DNA of 64,000 nt from an uncultured Eisenbergiella sp. (GTDB taxonomy: Bacteria; Bacillota; Clostridia; Lachnospirales; Lachnospiraceae): assembly GCA_947598825.1 (NCBI GenBank), contig CANQFM010000002.1:62001-126000 (forward strand), read 5' to 3'. Below are positions 27,352 to 35,923 of the stretch, piece by piece; the stretch's first letter is position 1, and every line of letters starts with the position of its first letter. The translations under genes were made by a program, and so were the position numbers. The notes below the pieces were generated by a model, which searched no databases, was not told where the DNA came from, and saw only the letters and a list, made by a program, of their open reading frames with translations.

Positions 27352-28311
27352 ATGGATAAAATAGCGGTGTTGATACCCTGTTATAACGAGGAAAAAACCA
27401 TCCGCAAGGTGGTGGAGGATGCCAAAAGGGCGCTGCCGGAGGCCGTGGTCTATGTGTATGACAATAATTCCACAGACGACACCGCCCGGATCGCCCGTCA
27501 GGCGGGGGCCGTCGTGCGCAGGGAATATCAGCAGGGCAAGGGAAACGTCATACGCCGGATGTTTCAGCAGATCGACGCCGCCTGCTATATCATGGTGGAC
27601 GGGGACGATACCTATCCGATGGAAAGCGCACCGGAAATGGCAGAGCTGGTGCTGCGCCACAATGCGGATATGGTGGTGGGGGACAGGCTTTCTTCCACCT
27701 ATTTTGAGGAGAACAAGCGCCCTTTCCATAACCTGGGCAACAGCATGGTGCGCGCATCCATCAACCGGCTTTTCGGATCGGATATCCGGGATATCATGAC
27801 CGGTTTCAGGGCCTTTTCCTATCGCTTTGCCAAAACCTTTCCGGTGCTGTCCAAGGGATTTGAGATCGAAACGGAAATGACCATCCATGCGGTCTATAAT
27901 AATCTGCAGGTGGAGAATGTGGTGATCGCCTACCGGGACCGCCCGGAAGGAAGCCAGTCAAAGCTCAACACCTATTCCGATGGCTTGAAGGTGTTGCGGA
28001 TGATCTTTCGGATGTTCCGCCAGTACCGGCCCTTTGCCTTTTTCGGCATCCTGGCCCTTTTGCTTATGCTGATGGCGGTGGGGTTTTTCATCCCGATCGG
28101 GATAGAGTATCTCGAGACGGGGCTTGTCCCCAAGTTTCCCACGCTGATCGTCTGCGGATTTGCGGCGTTGGCGGCGATTCAGTCCCTGTTTGCCGGGCTG
28201 ATCCTGCACAACCTTGGCATGAAGGACCGGCGGGATTTCGAATTCCGTCTGCAGATCGTGGAAGCCGCCTGCAGGCGGCCGGATGAACGCCCATCGGAGG
28301 AAAAACTGTAA
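27352..28311 (+). CDS. Polyprenyl-phosphate glycosyltransferase (GT2 with C-terminal membrane segments)
   Basis: 319 residues. IAVLIPCYNEEKTI, VYDNNSTDDT and MVDGDDTYPME (about 82-92) form the GT2 core; a KGFEIETEMTIHA motif follows, then two membrane segments near 229-255 and 263-287. This subgroup (DPM1/GtrB-like, often annotated as family 2 with DUF-like tail) makes polyprenyl-phosphate hexoses. The ATG at 27352 with GGGGGG upstream is preferred over earlier codons. It may supply the donor for one of the GT-C-like proteins encoded in this window. The following gene starts 19 nt after its stop. Confidence 0.85.
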   Translation: MDKIAVLIPCYNEEKTIRKVVEDAKRALPEAVVYVYDNNSTDDTARIARQAGAVVRREYQQGKGNVIRRMFQQIDAACYIMVDGDDTYPMESAPEMAELVLRHNADMVVGDRLSSTYFEENKRPFHNLGNSMVRASINRLFGSDIRDIMTGFRAFSYRFAKTFPVLSKGFEIETEMTIHAVYNNLQVENVVIAYRDRPEGSQSKLNTYSDGLKVLRMIFRMFRQYRPFAFFGILALLLMLMAVGFFIPIGIEYLETGLVPKFPTLIVCGFAALAAIQSLFAGLILHNLGMKDRRDFEFRLQIVEAACRRPDERPSEEKL

Positions 28312-28330
28312 GCGGGAGAGAGGGAAAGGT

Positions 28331-30127
28331 ATGCAAAAGGAACTGGAATATCCCTTTGACAGCGAATATATCCTAAAAAAATCAAAGAGCATCAAACAGC
28401 GGCTGCTGGCGGATACGGCTGCCCGGACGCCCAAAAAGATCGCGGTGCTGGGCGGTTCCACCACCCACGACATCGTGCGCATCCTGGAGCTGTTTTTGCT
28501 GGACCGGGGCATCGCCCCCGTTTTTTATGAATCGGAATACGGGCAGTACTGGGAAGACGCCATGTTCGGCAATAAGGAGCTGGACGCTTTCGGGCCGGAT
28601 GTGATCTTCGTGCATACCAGCCTGCGCAATATCCGTACCTTCCCGGCCCCCGGCGATTCCGGAGAGCGGGTGGAACAGCTTCTGGAGGCAGAATACGGCA
28701 GGTTTGAGACGATGTGGGAAAAGCTGGCGCAGACCTGGCATTGCCCCATCATCCAGAACAATTTTGAATACCCCTATTTTCGGCTTCTGGGTAATCAGGA
28801 CGGGGCACAGATCAGCGGCAGGACGTATTTTGTCAGCGAGTTAAACCGGAGGTTCGCCTGCTATGCCAGGGAACACGACAGCTTTTTCATCAACGATATC
28901 AATTACCAGTCGGCGGTCTACGGACTGGACGAATGGTCTGCGCCCTTTTACTGGCACATGTATAAATATGCCCTCTGTTTAAAGGCGATCCCCTGGATGG
29001 CCCATAATCTGGCCAATATCATCAAATCGATCTTCGGGAAAAATAAAAAATCGCTGGTGCTGGATCTGGACAATACGCTCTGGGGAGGGGTCGTGGGCGA
29101 CGACGGGCCGGAGAATCTGGAGATCGGCCAGGAGACGAACATGGGGCAGGTATATGCAGAGTTTCAGTCCTATGTAAAGCTGTTGAAGGACTGCGGCGTG
29201 ATCCTGAACGTGGCTTCCAAAAACGAGGAACAAAACGCGCTGGCGGGGCTCAATCATCCGGCGGGGATCCTGCGGCCGGAGGATTTTCTGCTGATCTGCG
29301 CCAACTGGGAACCCAAAAGCAGCAATCTTTTAAATATCGCGGCTCAGATGAACATTTTGCCGGACAGCCTGGTGTTTGCAGACGACAATCCGGCGGAACG
29401 GGAGATCGTGCGCTGTCAGGCGCCGGAGGTGACGGCCCCCGAGATCGGCAGGCCCGAGGATTATATCCGCGTACTGGACCGGGGCGGGTATTTTGAGGTG
29501 ACTGCCCTTTCGGAGGATGACCGCAGGCGCAGCCAGATGTATCAGGCCAATCTGGAACGCAGCCGGCAGCAGGCTTCTTTTGCGGATTATGGGGAGTATC
29601 TTCTCTCCCTGCAGATGAAGGCACAGATCCGTCCCTTTGAACCGGTCTATATGGCCCGGATCGCCCAACTGACCAATAAGAGCAACCAGTTCAATTTGAC
29701 CACCAGACGTTTTACCCAGGCCCAGATCGAAGAGATGGCGGCGGATGCAGGCCGTATTACCCTGTATGGGAAGCTGGAAGATAAATTTGGCGACAACGGC
29801 GTGGTGTCTGTGGCCATAGGGCGCGTGGAGGGGCGCTGCGCGCATATCGAGCTGTGGCTGATGAGCTGCCGCGTGCTGAAAAGGGACATGGAGTTTGCCA
29901 TGATGGACGCTTTTGTCCAGCGCTGCCGGGCGGCAGGCGTTACGACGGTTTTCGGCTATTATTATCCCACGGCCAAGAATGGGATGGTGCGGGATTTTTA
30001 CTCCCTGCAGGGATTTGAAAAGGTTTCTGAGGATGCAGAGGGGAACGCGGTCTGGAAATATGAGATCCCGGCCCCTTATGAGAAGAAGAACCATGTGATT
30101 GAAGTGGAGGGGCAGGATGCTCTTTAA
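28331..30127 (+). CDS. FkbH-like HAD-IIIC protein (SGNH-like, HAD and GNAT domains)
   Basis: 598 residues in three parts. The N-terminal part has IAVLGGSTTHDI (GGST at 41-44), like the degenerate SGNH-type region of FkbH relatives. The middle has the HAD motif LVLDLDNTLWGG (Asp245 and Asp247). The C-terminal ~170 residues form a GNAT-like acyltransferase, seen in LTNKSNQFNLTTRRFT and YYPTAKNGMVRDFYSLQGFE. FkbH proteins load a glyceryl group from 1,3-bisphosphoglycerate onto an acyl carrier protein. No carrier protein gene is nearby. The 11-nt overlap with an MBOAT acyltransferase gene suggests they jointly add a glyceryl or other acyl group to a polysaccharide. Confidence 0.87.
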   Translation: MQKELEYPFDSEYILKKSKSIKQRLLADTAARTPKKIAVLGGSTTHDIVRILELFLLDRGIAPVFYESEYGQYWEDAMFGNKELDAFGPDVIFVHTSLRNIRTFPAPGDSGERVEQLLEAEYGRFETMWEKLAQTWHCPIIQNNFEYPYFRLLGNQDGAQISGRTYFVSELNRRFACYAREHDSFFINDINYQSAVYGLDEWSAPFYWHMYKYALCLKAIPWMAHNLANIIKSIFGKNKKSLVLDLDNTLWGGVVGDDGPENLEIGQETNMGQVYAEFQSYVKLLKDCGVILNVASKNEEQNALAGLNHPAGILRPEDFLLICANWEPKSSNLLNIAAQMNILPDSLVFADDNPAEREIVRCQAPEVTAPEIGRPEDYIRVLDRGGYFEVTALSEDDRRRSQMYQANLERSRQQASFADYGEYLLSLQMKAQIRPFEPVYMARIAQLTNKSNQFNLTTRRFTQAQIEEMAADAGRITLYGKLEDKFGDNGVVSVAIGRVEGRCAHIELWLMSCRVLKRDMEFAMMDAFVQRCRAAGVTTVFGYYYPTAKNGMVRDFYSLQGFEKVSEDAEGNAVWKYEIPAPYEKKNHVIEVEGQDAL

Positions 30128-31688
30128 TTCCTATATTTTCATTTTGCTCTTCCTGCCTCTGTGCGTGGACGGTTTTTATACGTTGGAACGCGACTGGCGG
30201 CATGAACGGGATCTGCCGTACCGGGCCGGGAGGGCGAAGCTTTGGCTGGTGGCCTTTTCCCTCTGGTTTTACGGCTATTTCGACCTGGGTTATCTGGCGA
30301 TCATGCTATGCAGTATCGGTTTTAATTATCTGATCTGCCGTCTTCTGTACCGGGCCCGCGACCTGCGTTCTGCCGGGGAAGGGGAGCGGGTTTTTTCCTG
30401 CCGCCCGCTGGTTGGCGTCGGCGTGACGGGCAATCTGGCCCTGCTGTTTTATTTTAAATATTACGATTTCTTTGTCGAGAATGTCAACGCGCTGTTTGGC
30501 TCCCATCTGGCGCTGCGGCACGTTTTGCTGCCGCTGGGCATCAGCTTTTTCACCTTTCAGCAGATCGGGTTTCTGGTGGACGTGTACCGGGGGGAAGCGG
30601 ATCTGACGGAGGGCGGCAGAGCGCCGGGGCTTTTGGAATATATGCTGTTTGTTTCTTTTTTCCCGCAGTTGGTCGCCGGCCCTATCGTCAGCTTCCGGGA
30701 GATGGCGCCGCAGTTTCGCAGGATCGGCAGACGGACGTTTTCCTGGGAGACGTTTCTTAGCGGTATCGTGCTGTTTGGCCTGGGACTGGGCAAGAAAGTG
30801 CTGCTGGCGGATACCTTCGGACAGGCGGTGGACTATGGCTATGGGAATATCCCCTCTTTGAACGGGACGGACGCAGCGCTGGTGATCCTGTTTTACGCCC
30901 TGCAGTTGTATTTCGATTTTTCCGGCTACTGTGATATGGCCCGGGGGGTTGGGAAGATGCTTGGGTTTGAACTTCCAATCAATTTTGAATCTCCCTATCG
31001 GTCCGCCAATCTCGTGGAGTTCTGGAAACGCTGGCATATGACGCTGAACCGTTTCCTGACCAGGTACGTTTATATCCCTCTGGGGGGCAGCCGCAGAGGG
31101 GAAGGGCGGATGTATCTCAACCTGCTTCTGGTGTTTTTGATCAGCGGCCTGTGGCATGGCGCGGGTTGGAATTTCATCGTCTGGGGACTGCTGCACGGCG
31201 CCCTCTACGCGCTCACCAAGCTGTGGCAGCGCCGGAGGGGAGCCGGCATCGCGGCTGGGGAAAACAGTTTGTCCAGGACAGGGCGGGCGATGCGCGCCGC
31301 CGGTACGGCGGCCACGTTTTTATTCGTCTGCTGCGCCTGGGTCTTTTTCAGGGCAGAGCGGCTGGGCGAGGCGTTTTCCCTCTTTGAAAGGCTGGTATCG
31401 GGAGGGATCGGGCTGCCTTCCGCTTCGTTATGCAGCGTTTTTAACCTGAAAGAATTCTGGTATGTGATCAAGCTGCTGCATCTGGATCTTCTGCCCGGCA
31501 GTACCTCTTATCTGTGCGCTGTTTTCACGCTGGTTTCTCTGGGGATCGTGTTTTTGCTTCCAAACGCCGGACAACTGGCGCAGCGCTTTCGCCCCCGCGT
31601 CCTCAATATGGTGGCGCTGGCGTTGTTGTATGTCTGGTGCATCCTGTCCCTGTCCGGGGTGAGTACGTTCCTTTATTTTAATTTCTGA
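30117..31688 (+). CDS. MBOAT-family O-acyltransferase (AlgI/DltB-like)
   Basis: 523 residues, about eleven hydrophobic segments. LPLGISFFTFQQIGFLVDVYRG, FFPQLVAGPIV, FDFSGYCDMARG and NFESPYRSANLVEFWKRWHMTL are the conserved AlgI stretches, and the invariant catalytic His lies in SGLWHGAGW (His347). These proteins pass acyl groups across the membrane for O-acylation of exopolysaccharide. The ATG at 30117 overlaps the FkbH-like gene, and the SGNH-type protein downstream at 31730 is the usual AlgJ/AlgX-like partner. Whether acetyl or glyceryl is moved cannot be said; adjacency to FkbH makes the latter possible. Confidence 0.93.
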   Translation: MLFNSYIFILLFLPLCVDGFYTLERDWRHERDLPYRAGRAKLWLVAFSLWFYGYFDLGYLAIMLCSIGFNYLICRLLYRARDLRSAGEGERVFSCRPLVGVGVTGNLALLFYFKYYDFFVENVNALFGSHLALRHVLLPLGISFFTFQQIGFLVDVYRGEADLTEGGRAPGLLEYMLFVSFFPQLVAGPIVSFREMAPQFRRIGRRTFSWETFLSGIVLFGLGLGKKVLLADTFGQAVDYGYGNIPSLNGTDAALVILFYALQLYFDFSGYCDMARGVGKMLGFELPINFESPYRSANLVEFWKRWHMTLNRFLTRYVYIPLGGSRRGEGRMYLNLLLVFLISGLWHGAGWNFIVWGLLHGALYALTKLWQRRRGAGIAAGENSLSRTGRAMRAAGTAATFLFVCCAWVFFRAERLGEAFSLFERLVSGGIGLPSASLCSVFNLKEFWYVIKLLHLDLLPGSTSYLCAVFTLVSLGIVFLLPNAGQLAQRFRPRVLNMVALALLYVWCILSLSGVSTFLYFNF

Positions 31689-31729
31689 TCGATGGGGGTT
31701 GGCCCGCAGGCCGCATGAAAAGGAGTTTT

Positions 31730-32821
31730 ATGAATCGCTGTCAGAAGTGGTTTGCCGGATTTCTGGCTCTTATGCTGGGCGTTTTGGCCCTGGCTGGCGC
31801 CCTGGTGATCTGGGTGGATCCGTTTTTTCAATATCATAAGCCGCTGCCCTGGTTTCCATATCTGGTGGACAATCAGGTCAACCAGAACCCGGGACTGGCA
31901 AAGAACATGGAATATGACGCCGTGCTTTTGGGCTCTTCCATGACGACCAGTTTTAATACGGACTGGTTTGAAGAGGTACTGGGTTTCAAAACGCAGAAGC
32001 TGTCCTATAACGGTTCCTACCCCAAGGATCTGGCCAACATCATGGAGCTGGTCTTTGAGGCGAAGCAGGACAGGGTAAAGGCGGTCTTTATGGCGGTGGA
32101 CGAGAGAACCTTTTCCGCAGACCCGGAGGAAACCAAATATCCGGTCACGCCCTATCTGTATGACCACAAGCTGTATAACGATGTGCAATATCTGTTCAAT
32201 AAGGATGTGATCCTGGATTACATCCTGCGGCCCCTGGCGGATCCCAAGGACAAATCGGACTGGTCCCAGCTCTATCGGCCCATGTGGGAAGAGGAAAATT
32301 ATTCCAAGGCCAGCGTGCTGATGTATTATGAACCTGCTCCTCAAAAACAGGAGCCTCTGCCCGAACAGTATTTCGTGGAGGCGGTGGAGAAAAATATGGA
32401 CGTAAATATCTGCCCGTATATCGAGGCCCATCCGGAAACGGAATTTTATATTTTTTTCCCGCCCTACAGCATTCTGTATTGGAACGATGTGACCCGCGCC
32501 CGGGAACTGGACGCCGTGACGCGCAGGATGCTCTGTATGGCGCAGCGGCTGACGGAATATGAGAATGTACGCCTGTTCAGCTTTATGGAAGAGGAACAAA
32601 TCGTCTGCAACCTGAACAATTATGCGGATTATATCCATTATCATAAAGATATCTGCCGTTATATTACGGACTGTTTTGCCTCCGGCACCTGTGAACTGGA
32701 GCGGGAGGATCTGGAAGACTATTTCGCCGCGTTGAAAAAAATGGCGGCGGAGTACGATTATGAAGCCATCTGGGACGACTGGTATGACGCCGGGCCGCGC
32801 TTTTACAAAGGGAAGGGGTGA
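31730..32821 (+). CDS. SGNH-like acyltransferase partner of the MBOAT protein
   Basis: 363 residues. One N-terminal membrane segment (about 8-30) anchors an extracellular domain. VLLGSSMTTSFN (Gly68-Ser69-Ser70) is the block I serine region, and YIHYHKDICRYI near residues 301-312 may supply the block V His. Such proteins work with MBOAT acyltransferases to pass acyl groups to polysaccharides, as AlgJ/AlgX or DltD do. AGGAG at 31721-31725 precedes the ATG at 31730, preferred over the ATG at 31715. The catalytic Asp/His assignment is tentative. The next gene starts 6 nt after the stop. Confidence 0.75.
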   Translation: MNRCQKWFAGFLALMLGVLALAGALVIWVDPFFQYHKPLPWFPYLVDNQVNQNPGLAKNMEYDAVLLGSSMTTSFNTDWFEEVLGFKTQKLSYNGSYPKDLANIMELVFEAKQDRVKAVFMAVDERTFSADPEETKYPVTPYLYDHKLYNDVQYLFNKDVILDYILRPLADPKDKSDWSQLYRPMWEEENYSKASVLMYYEPAPQKQEPLPEQYFVEAVEKNMDVNICPYIEAHPETEFYIFFPPYSILYWNDVTRARELDAVTRRMLCMAQRLTEYENVRLFSFMEEEQIVCNLNNYADYIHYHKDICRYITDCFASGTCELEREDLEDYFAALKKMAAEYDYEAIWDDWYDAGPRFYKGKG

Positions 32822-32827
32822 GGAGCT

Positions 32828-33910
32828 ATGATCCAAAAGGTGCTGGGCCTTTTCTTTGTATTCGTGTTGGCGCCCTGCGGTACCGGCCTTCTGTTTACGG
32901 CAGCCATGGGAGAGCGGGGGCGCAGTCCGGTCAGATTGTATCTGTCGGGGTTTTTGACGGAACTGGCCGTTTTTCAGCTCATTGCGGTTCCCATTATGGT
33001 CCGGGAACCCTTCGGTATGGACGCGCTGGTGATCGTAGTGACCCTGGCCCTGGCGCTGCTGATGGCGGCGGGCGGATTTACCGCCTTTGTCCGCATAAAA
33101 AAGAGGGGCACAAAAGCTGCCGCAGCGCTATCCGTTAAAACCTGCGCCGGGCGGATCAGGGGGCTGACCTGGGAATGCCGCCTTTTTTGGCTGATCGCCC
33201 TGGCCGTCATCGGTTTTCAGGTCGTCATGTCCTATCTTTACGCTTCCTTTGACGGCGACGATGCCTATTATGTGGTGCAGTCGGTCCTGGCGGATCAGAC
33301 CGGCGTCCTCGACCGGATCCGTCCGTATACGGGGCTTTCCACGGATCTGGATCTTCGCCATGCCCTGGCGGCCCTGCCGCTGTGGATCGCCTATGTGTCG
33401 CGTATGACCGGCATTCATGCTGCGATCGTAGCGCATACGCTGCTGCCGCTTGTGCTGATCCCGCTGACTTACGCCGGTTATCTTGAGATCGGCGGGAAGC
33501 TGTTTGCGCCCGGGGACGTCAGACTGCCGGTCTTTCTGGCCCTGGCAGGGATCGCCCAGATCTTCGGCAACATTTCCATCTATACCAATGCGACGTTCTT
33601 TTTGATGCGCACCTGGCAGGGCAAGTCCATCCTGGCCAATCTGGTGCTTCTGGTGATCCTGTGGCTGCTTTTGGAGATCCTGGATGAAAAAAACAAAGGG
33701 ACTGCCGACGGCTTCTGGGCGCTCCTTGTTGTGGTCAACATCGTATCCGCTATGATGACCAGCATGGGCACGTTTCTAGCGGCGATGTTTACCGGGATCG
33801 CCGGGATCGTGGCCGCCTGCCGACAACGCAGTATAAAACTGCTGTTTTGCTTCGGCCTGTGTTGTCTGCCGAACCTGGTCTATCTGGTGCTGCTTTTGCT
33901 GTTGGCGTAG
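32828..33910 (+). CDS. DUF6077-like polytopic membrane protein
   Basis: 360 residues, about nine hydrophobic segments. YLYASFDGDDAYYVVQSVLAD (about 138-158) is an acidic first-loop motif of the sort seen in GT-C proteins, and I recall it in the DUF6077 family. The protein ends abruptly after a Leu-rich membrane segment (LVYLVLLLLLA). The gene right after it encodes more membrane segments plus an extracellular tail, so the pair may be two subunits or halves of one larger protein. AGGAG at 32821-32825 supports the start. Function is unknown; context suggests a role in external glycosylation. Confidence 0.6.
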   Translation: MIQKVLGLFFVFVLAPCGTGLLFTAAMGERGRSPVRLYLSGFLTELAVFQLIAVPIMVREPFGMDALVIVVTLALALLMAAGGFTAFVRIKKRGTKAAAALSVKTCAGRIRGLTWECRLFWLIALAVIGFQVVMSYLYASFDGDDAYYVVQSVLADQTGVLDRIRPYTGLSTDLDLRHALAALPLWIAYVSRMTGIHAAIVAHTLLPLVLIPLTYAGYLEIGGKLFAPGDVRLPVFLALAGIAQIFGNISIYTNATFFLMRTWQGKSILANLVLLVILWLLLEILDEKNKGTADGFWALLVVVNIVSAMMTSMGTFLAAMFTGIAGIVAACRQRSIKLLFCFGLCCLPNLVYLVLLLLLA

Positions 33911-33922
33911 GAGGCGCGGCCG

Positions 33923-34696
33923 GTGATGTTGGAAATTTTGAGGATTTTCAGAGAATATTGCGGAAGCGGATGGTATCCGGTACTGTTTTTGATCGCGCTG
34001 GTTTATTTGCTGGTCACGGAGAAAGACAGGAAGGTGCGCATCGTGCTGTTGGAGACTTCGGCTGTTATTGCCGTTCTGTTTTTCCTGCCGCCCTTTAAAA
34101 TGCTGATGGATTTTCTGGATGAGGGGACTTATTACCGGGTGTTGTGGCTGCTGCCCATGACGGTGGTAACGGTATATGCGGGGGTGAAGCTGATCGGCAG
34201 GCATATCCGCCTCGGGTTTGCCGCGCTGGCGCTCCTTCTTATGCTGACGGGGCAGTATGTCTATGGGAACGTGAATATTTCCAGGGCGCAGAACCGTTAC
34301 CATATCCCGAATGCGGTGATCGCCATCTGCAACGAGATGATGCCGGCAGAGGACGAGGAGCGGGTATGGGCCGTCTTTCCGGACGAACTGATCCACTATG
34401 TGCGCCAATACTCCTCTAAGATCCAGATGCCCTATGGGCGCGAGATGCTGGTGCCGGAGTGGGGATGGAACTGGGACACTCACCCCATTTACCGGATTAT
34501 GCGGGAACAGCCGGTGGATCTGGACGCGCTGACGCCGCTGCTGACGGAATATAACTGCCATTATCTGGTTTTAAACCGGGCCGTGCCCACAACAGGCAGT
34601 CCCGAGGAAAACGGACTGGTAAAGATCGCCCAGATCGAAGCCTATGATGTTTACCGCAATGAGTCGGTGCCGATCTTCAAAAAGCAGGCTGACTAA
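33923..34696 (+). CDS. Membrane protein with C-terminal extracellular domain, function unknown
   Basis: 257 residues: three or four hydrophobic segments in the first ~105 residues, then a ~150-residue external domain. DEGTYYRVLWLLPMTVV recalls the later membrane part of GT-C-like proteins, and no N-terminal catalytic loop is present. It follows the DUF6077-like gene by 12 nt, and may be its C-terminal half or a separate subunit. The start is GTG at 33923 (8 nt from AGGAGG at 33909-33914); ATG at 33926 is almost as good. Its stop overlaps by 4 nt the stop of the convergent SGNH gene. I do not recognise a family. Confidence 0.6.
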   Translation: MMLEILRIFREYCGSGWYPVLFLIALVYLLVTEKDRKVRIVLLETSAVIAVLFFLPPFKMLMDFLDEGTYYRVLWLLPMTVVTVYAGVKLIGRHIRLGFAALALLLMLTGQYVYGNVNISRAQNRYHIPNAVIAICNEMMPAEDEERVWAVFPDELIHYVRQYSSKIQMPYGREMLVPEWGWNWDTHPIYRIMREQPVDLDALTPLLTEYNCHYLVLNRAVPTTGSPEENGLVKIAQIEAYDVYRNESVPIFKKQAD

Positions 34697-35781
34697 CGTT
34701 TGAAAATATCCGCGAAGCGGGCCGCCACCTTCTGGCGGCCTTTTTGGTTCAGATGAAAACCGTCCGTCAGGCAATCCGTATCCTCCATGCTGACCGCGCC
34801 GTAGTAGTTGTCGATGAAGGTAATGCCGTTGCTGCGGCAGGCCTCCAGATACCAGTTGATATAGTCCGCCAGGGTGCCGTTGCCCAGGTCGTCCAGATCG
34901 GCATCTATGAGAGCGCCGTTTTCATCCGTATAAGTCCCGTATGTGGGGCAGAGCAGATAGAGCCGGATATACGGATAGGTATCCTGCATCAGTTGGATGG
35001 AGGCGCTGAGAGCGCCGAAGCAGGTGTTCAGGTTTTTCAGGTTATTTTCGTCATAGACGATGCGGTCGTCTTTGTAGTCTTGCAGGTCGTAAAACAGCAC
35101 CATGGCGTCCACTTTGTCCATGTCCGTTTCCTTTAAGGTCTGCAGAGCGGCCGACGCCGCTTCGGAACCCATCATGGGAACGATGACGTCCATCAGTTCG
35201 AAATTCTGATTGCACAGGGCGGCGACGATCCAGTAAAGGCTTACGCCGTCCAGAGGGTACTGGTTTTCAAATTCCGGGTTTTTCATGGAGATGGTGCTGC
35301 CGGGGAAGGCCGCGTTTAAAATGGTGGCGCCGGTGGCCTTTTCCATCAGGGCACAGAGACCGTCTTCGCCGCGCTCGTCGCTGAGAGGATCGTTGCCAAG
35401 AGCCAGTATGGTCGTCACGCCGTCGTCCGTCCGCCCTTTGAGTACCTCCGGATCCAGGGGCTGCACATAGTCCAGCAGTTCCGTATCGAATTCGGCGTTG
35501 TGTTCGTTGGGGTCATAGTCGGATTCCTTGCCGATGTTCCAGACCAGCAGGCGGATCACGGTCAGGATAAAAAGCAGGGCTGCCACAGCAAAGAAGATCG
35601 TGTGTTTGCTGACGGTCTTCTTCCTGCGCCTGCGGGAAGAGGCCTTATGGGCGCTCTTTTTCCTTTTCCCGGAGCGGGATTTTTTGGCGGAATGGGTTTG
35701 GCCCGTTTTCTTTGTCCGCCCGTTATATTCATCGGTCTCTTCCTGATTTGGATCGAACCATTCTTCCTCAGTCGGTTTCAT
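34693..35781 (-). CDS. Membrane-anchored SGNH/GDSL-like hydrolase
   Basis: 362 residues. A basic cytoplasmic tail (about 20-60, Lys/Arg/Ser-rich) precedes one membrane segment (61-80) and an external domain. ILALGNDPLSDERGEDG stands where the GDSL block I should be, with Asn in place of the usual Asp-Ser pair; block V reads TDGFHLNQKG, giving the Asp-x-x-His pair. Because the usual serine position reads GNDP, catalysis is doubtful unless a nearby serine serves; related DltD/AlgX-type proteins keep it. It is transcribed opposite to the acylation operon from its own promoter. The coding 3' end also contains the terminator of that operon. Confidence 0.8.
   Translation of the reverse strand: MKPTEEEWFDPNQEETDEYNGRTKKTGQTHSAKKSRSGKRKKSAHKASSRRRRKKTVSKHTIFFAVAALLFILTVIRLLVWNIGKESDYDPNEHNAEFDTELLDYVQPLDPEVLKGRTDDGVTTILALGNDPLSDERGEDGLCALMEKATGATILNAAFPGSTISMKNPEFENQYPLDGVSLYWIVAALCNQNFELMDVIVPMMGSEAASAALQTLKETDMDKVDAMVLFYDLQDYKDDRIVYDENNLKNLNTCFGALSASIQLMQDTYPYIRLYLLCPTYGTYTDENGALIDADLDDLGNGTLADYINWYLEACRSNGITFIDNYYGAVSMEDTDCLTDGFHLNQKGRQKVAARFADIFKR
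34720..34745 (+). terminator. Intrinsic terminator of the 25.4-34.7 kb operon, inside a convergent gene
   Basis: GGCCGCCA (34720-34727) and TGGCGGCC (34733-34740) form an 8-bp perfect stem with a 5-nt loop, followed on the plus strand by TTTTT (34741-34745). It lies 23 nt after the plus-strand stop and within the last codons of the minus-strand SGNH gene. On the minus strand no T-run follows, so it should stop plus-strand transcripts only. Confidence 0.8.
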
Positions 35782-35824
35782 ACTGCTCCTATCCGGCCCC
35801 CTTGGGGAGGCTGCCTTTTTTCCT

Positions 35825-35853
35825 ATCTTATCATTCCGCCGGGGCAGTGTCCA
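35825..35853 (-). promoter_or_regulatory. Candidate promoter for the minus-strand SGNH gene
   Basis: Read on the minus strand, TGGACA (35853-35848) and TAAGAT (35830-35825) are 17 nt apart, 44 nt upstream of the SGNH start codon. The gene has a TAGGAG ribosome binding site. The -10 box is imperfect. Confidence 0.5.
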
Positions 35854-35894
35854 GAAAAACGCCGGGAATTAAGAAAATCTACAGAATTTTCCGG

Positions 35895-35923
35895 TTTCCA
35901 ATTGTTGGCGCAGGTGGTATAAT
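35895..35923 (+). promoter_or_regulatory. Extended -10 promoter for the EamA/SMR gene pair
   Basis: TTTCCA (35895-35900), a 17-nt spacer and perfect TATAAT (35918-35923) with a TG one base upstream form a strong extended -10 promoter. It overlaps a small inverted repeat, AATACC (35921-35926) and GGTATT (35931-35936), covering the likely start site and possibly an operator. Confidence 0.7.

Noticed and set aside
31673-32836. 387-codon open frame on the minus strand opposite the SGNH partner
   Set aside because: His- and Arg-rich shadow without ribosome binding site; the plus-strand gene fits the MBOAT context.
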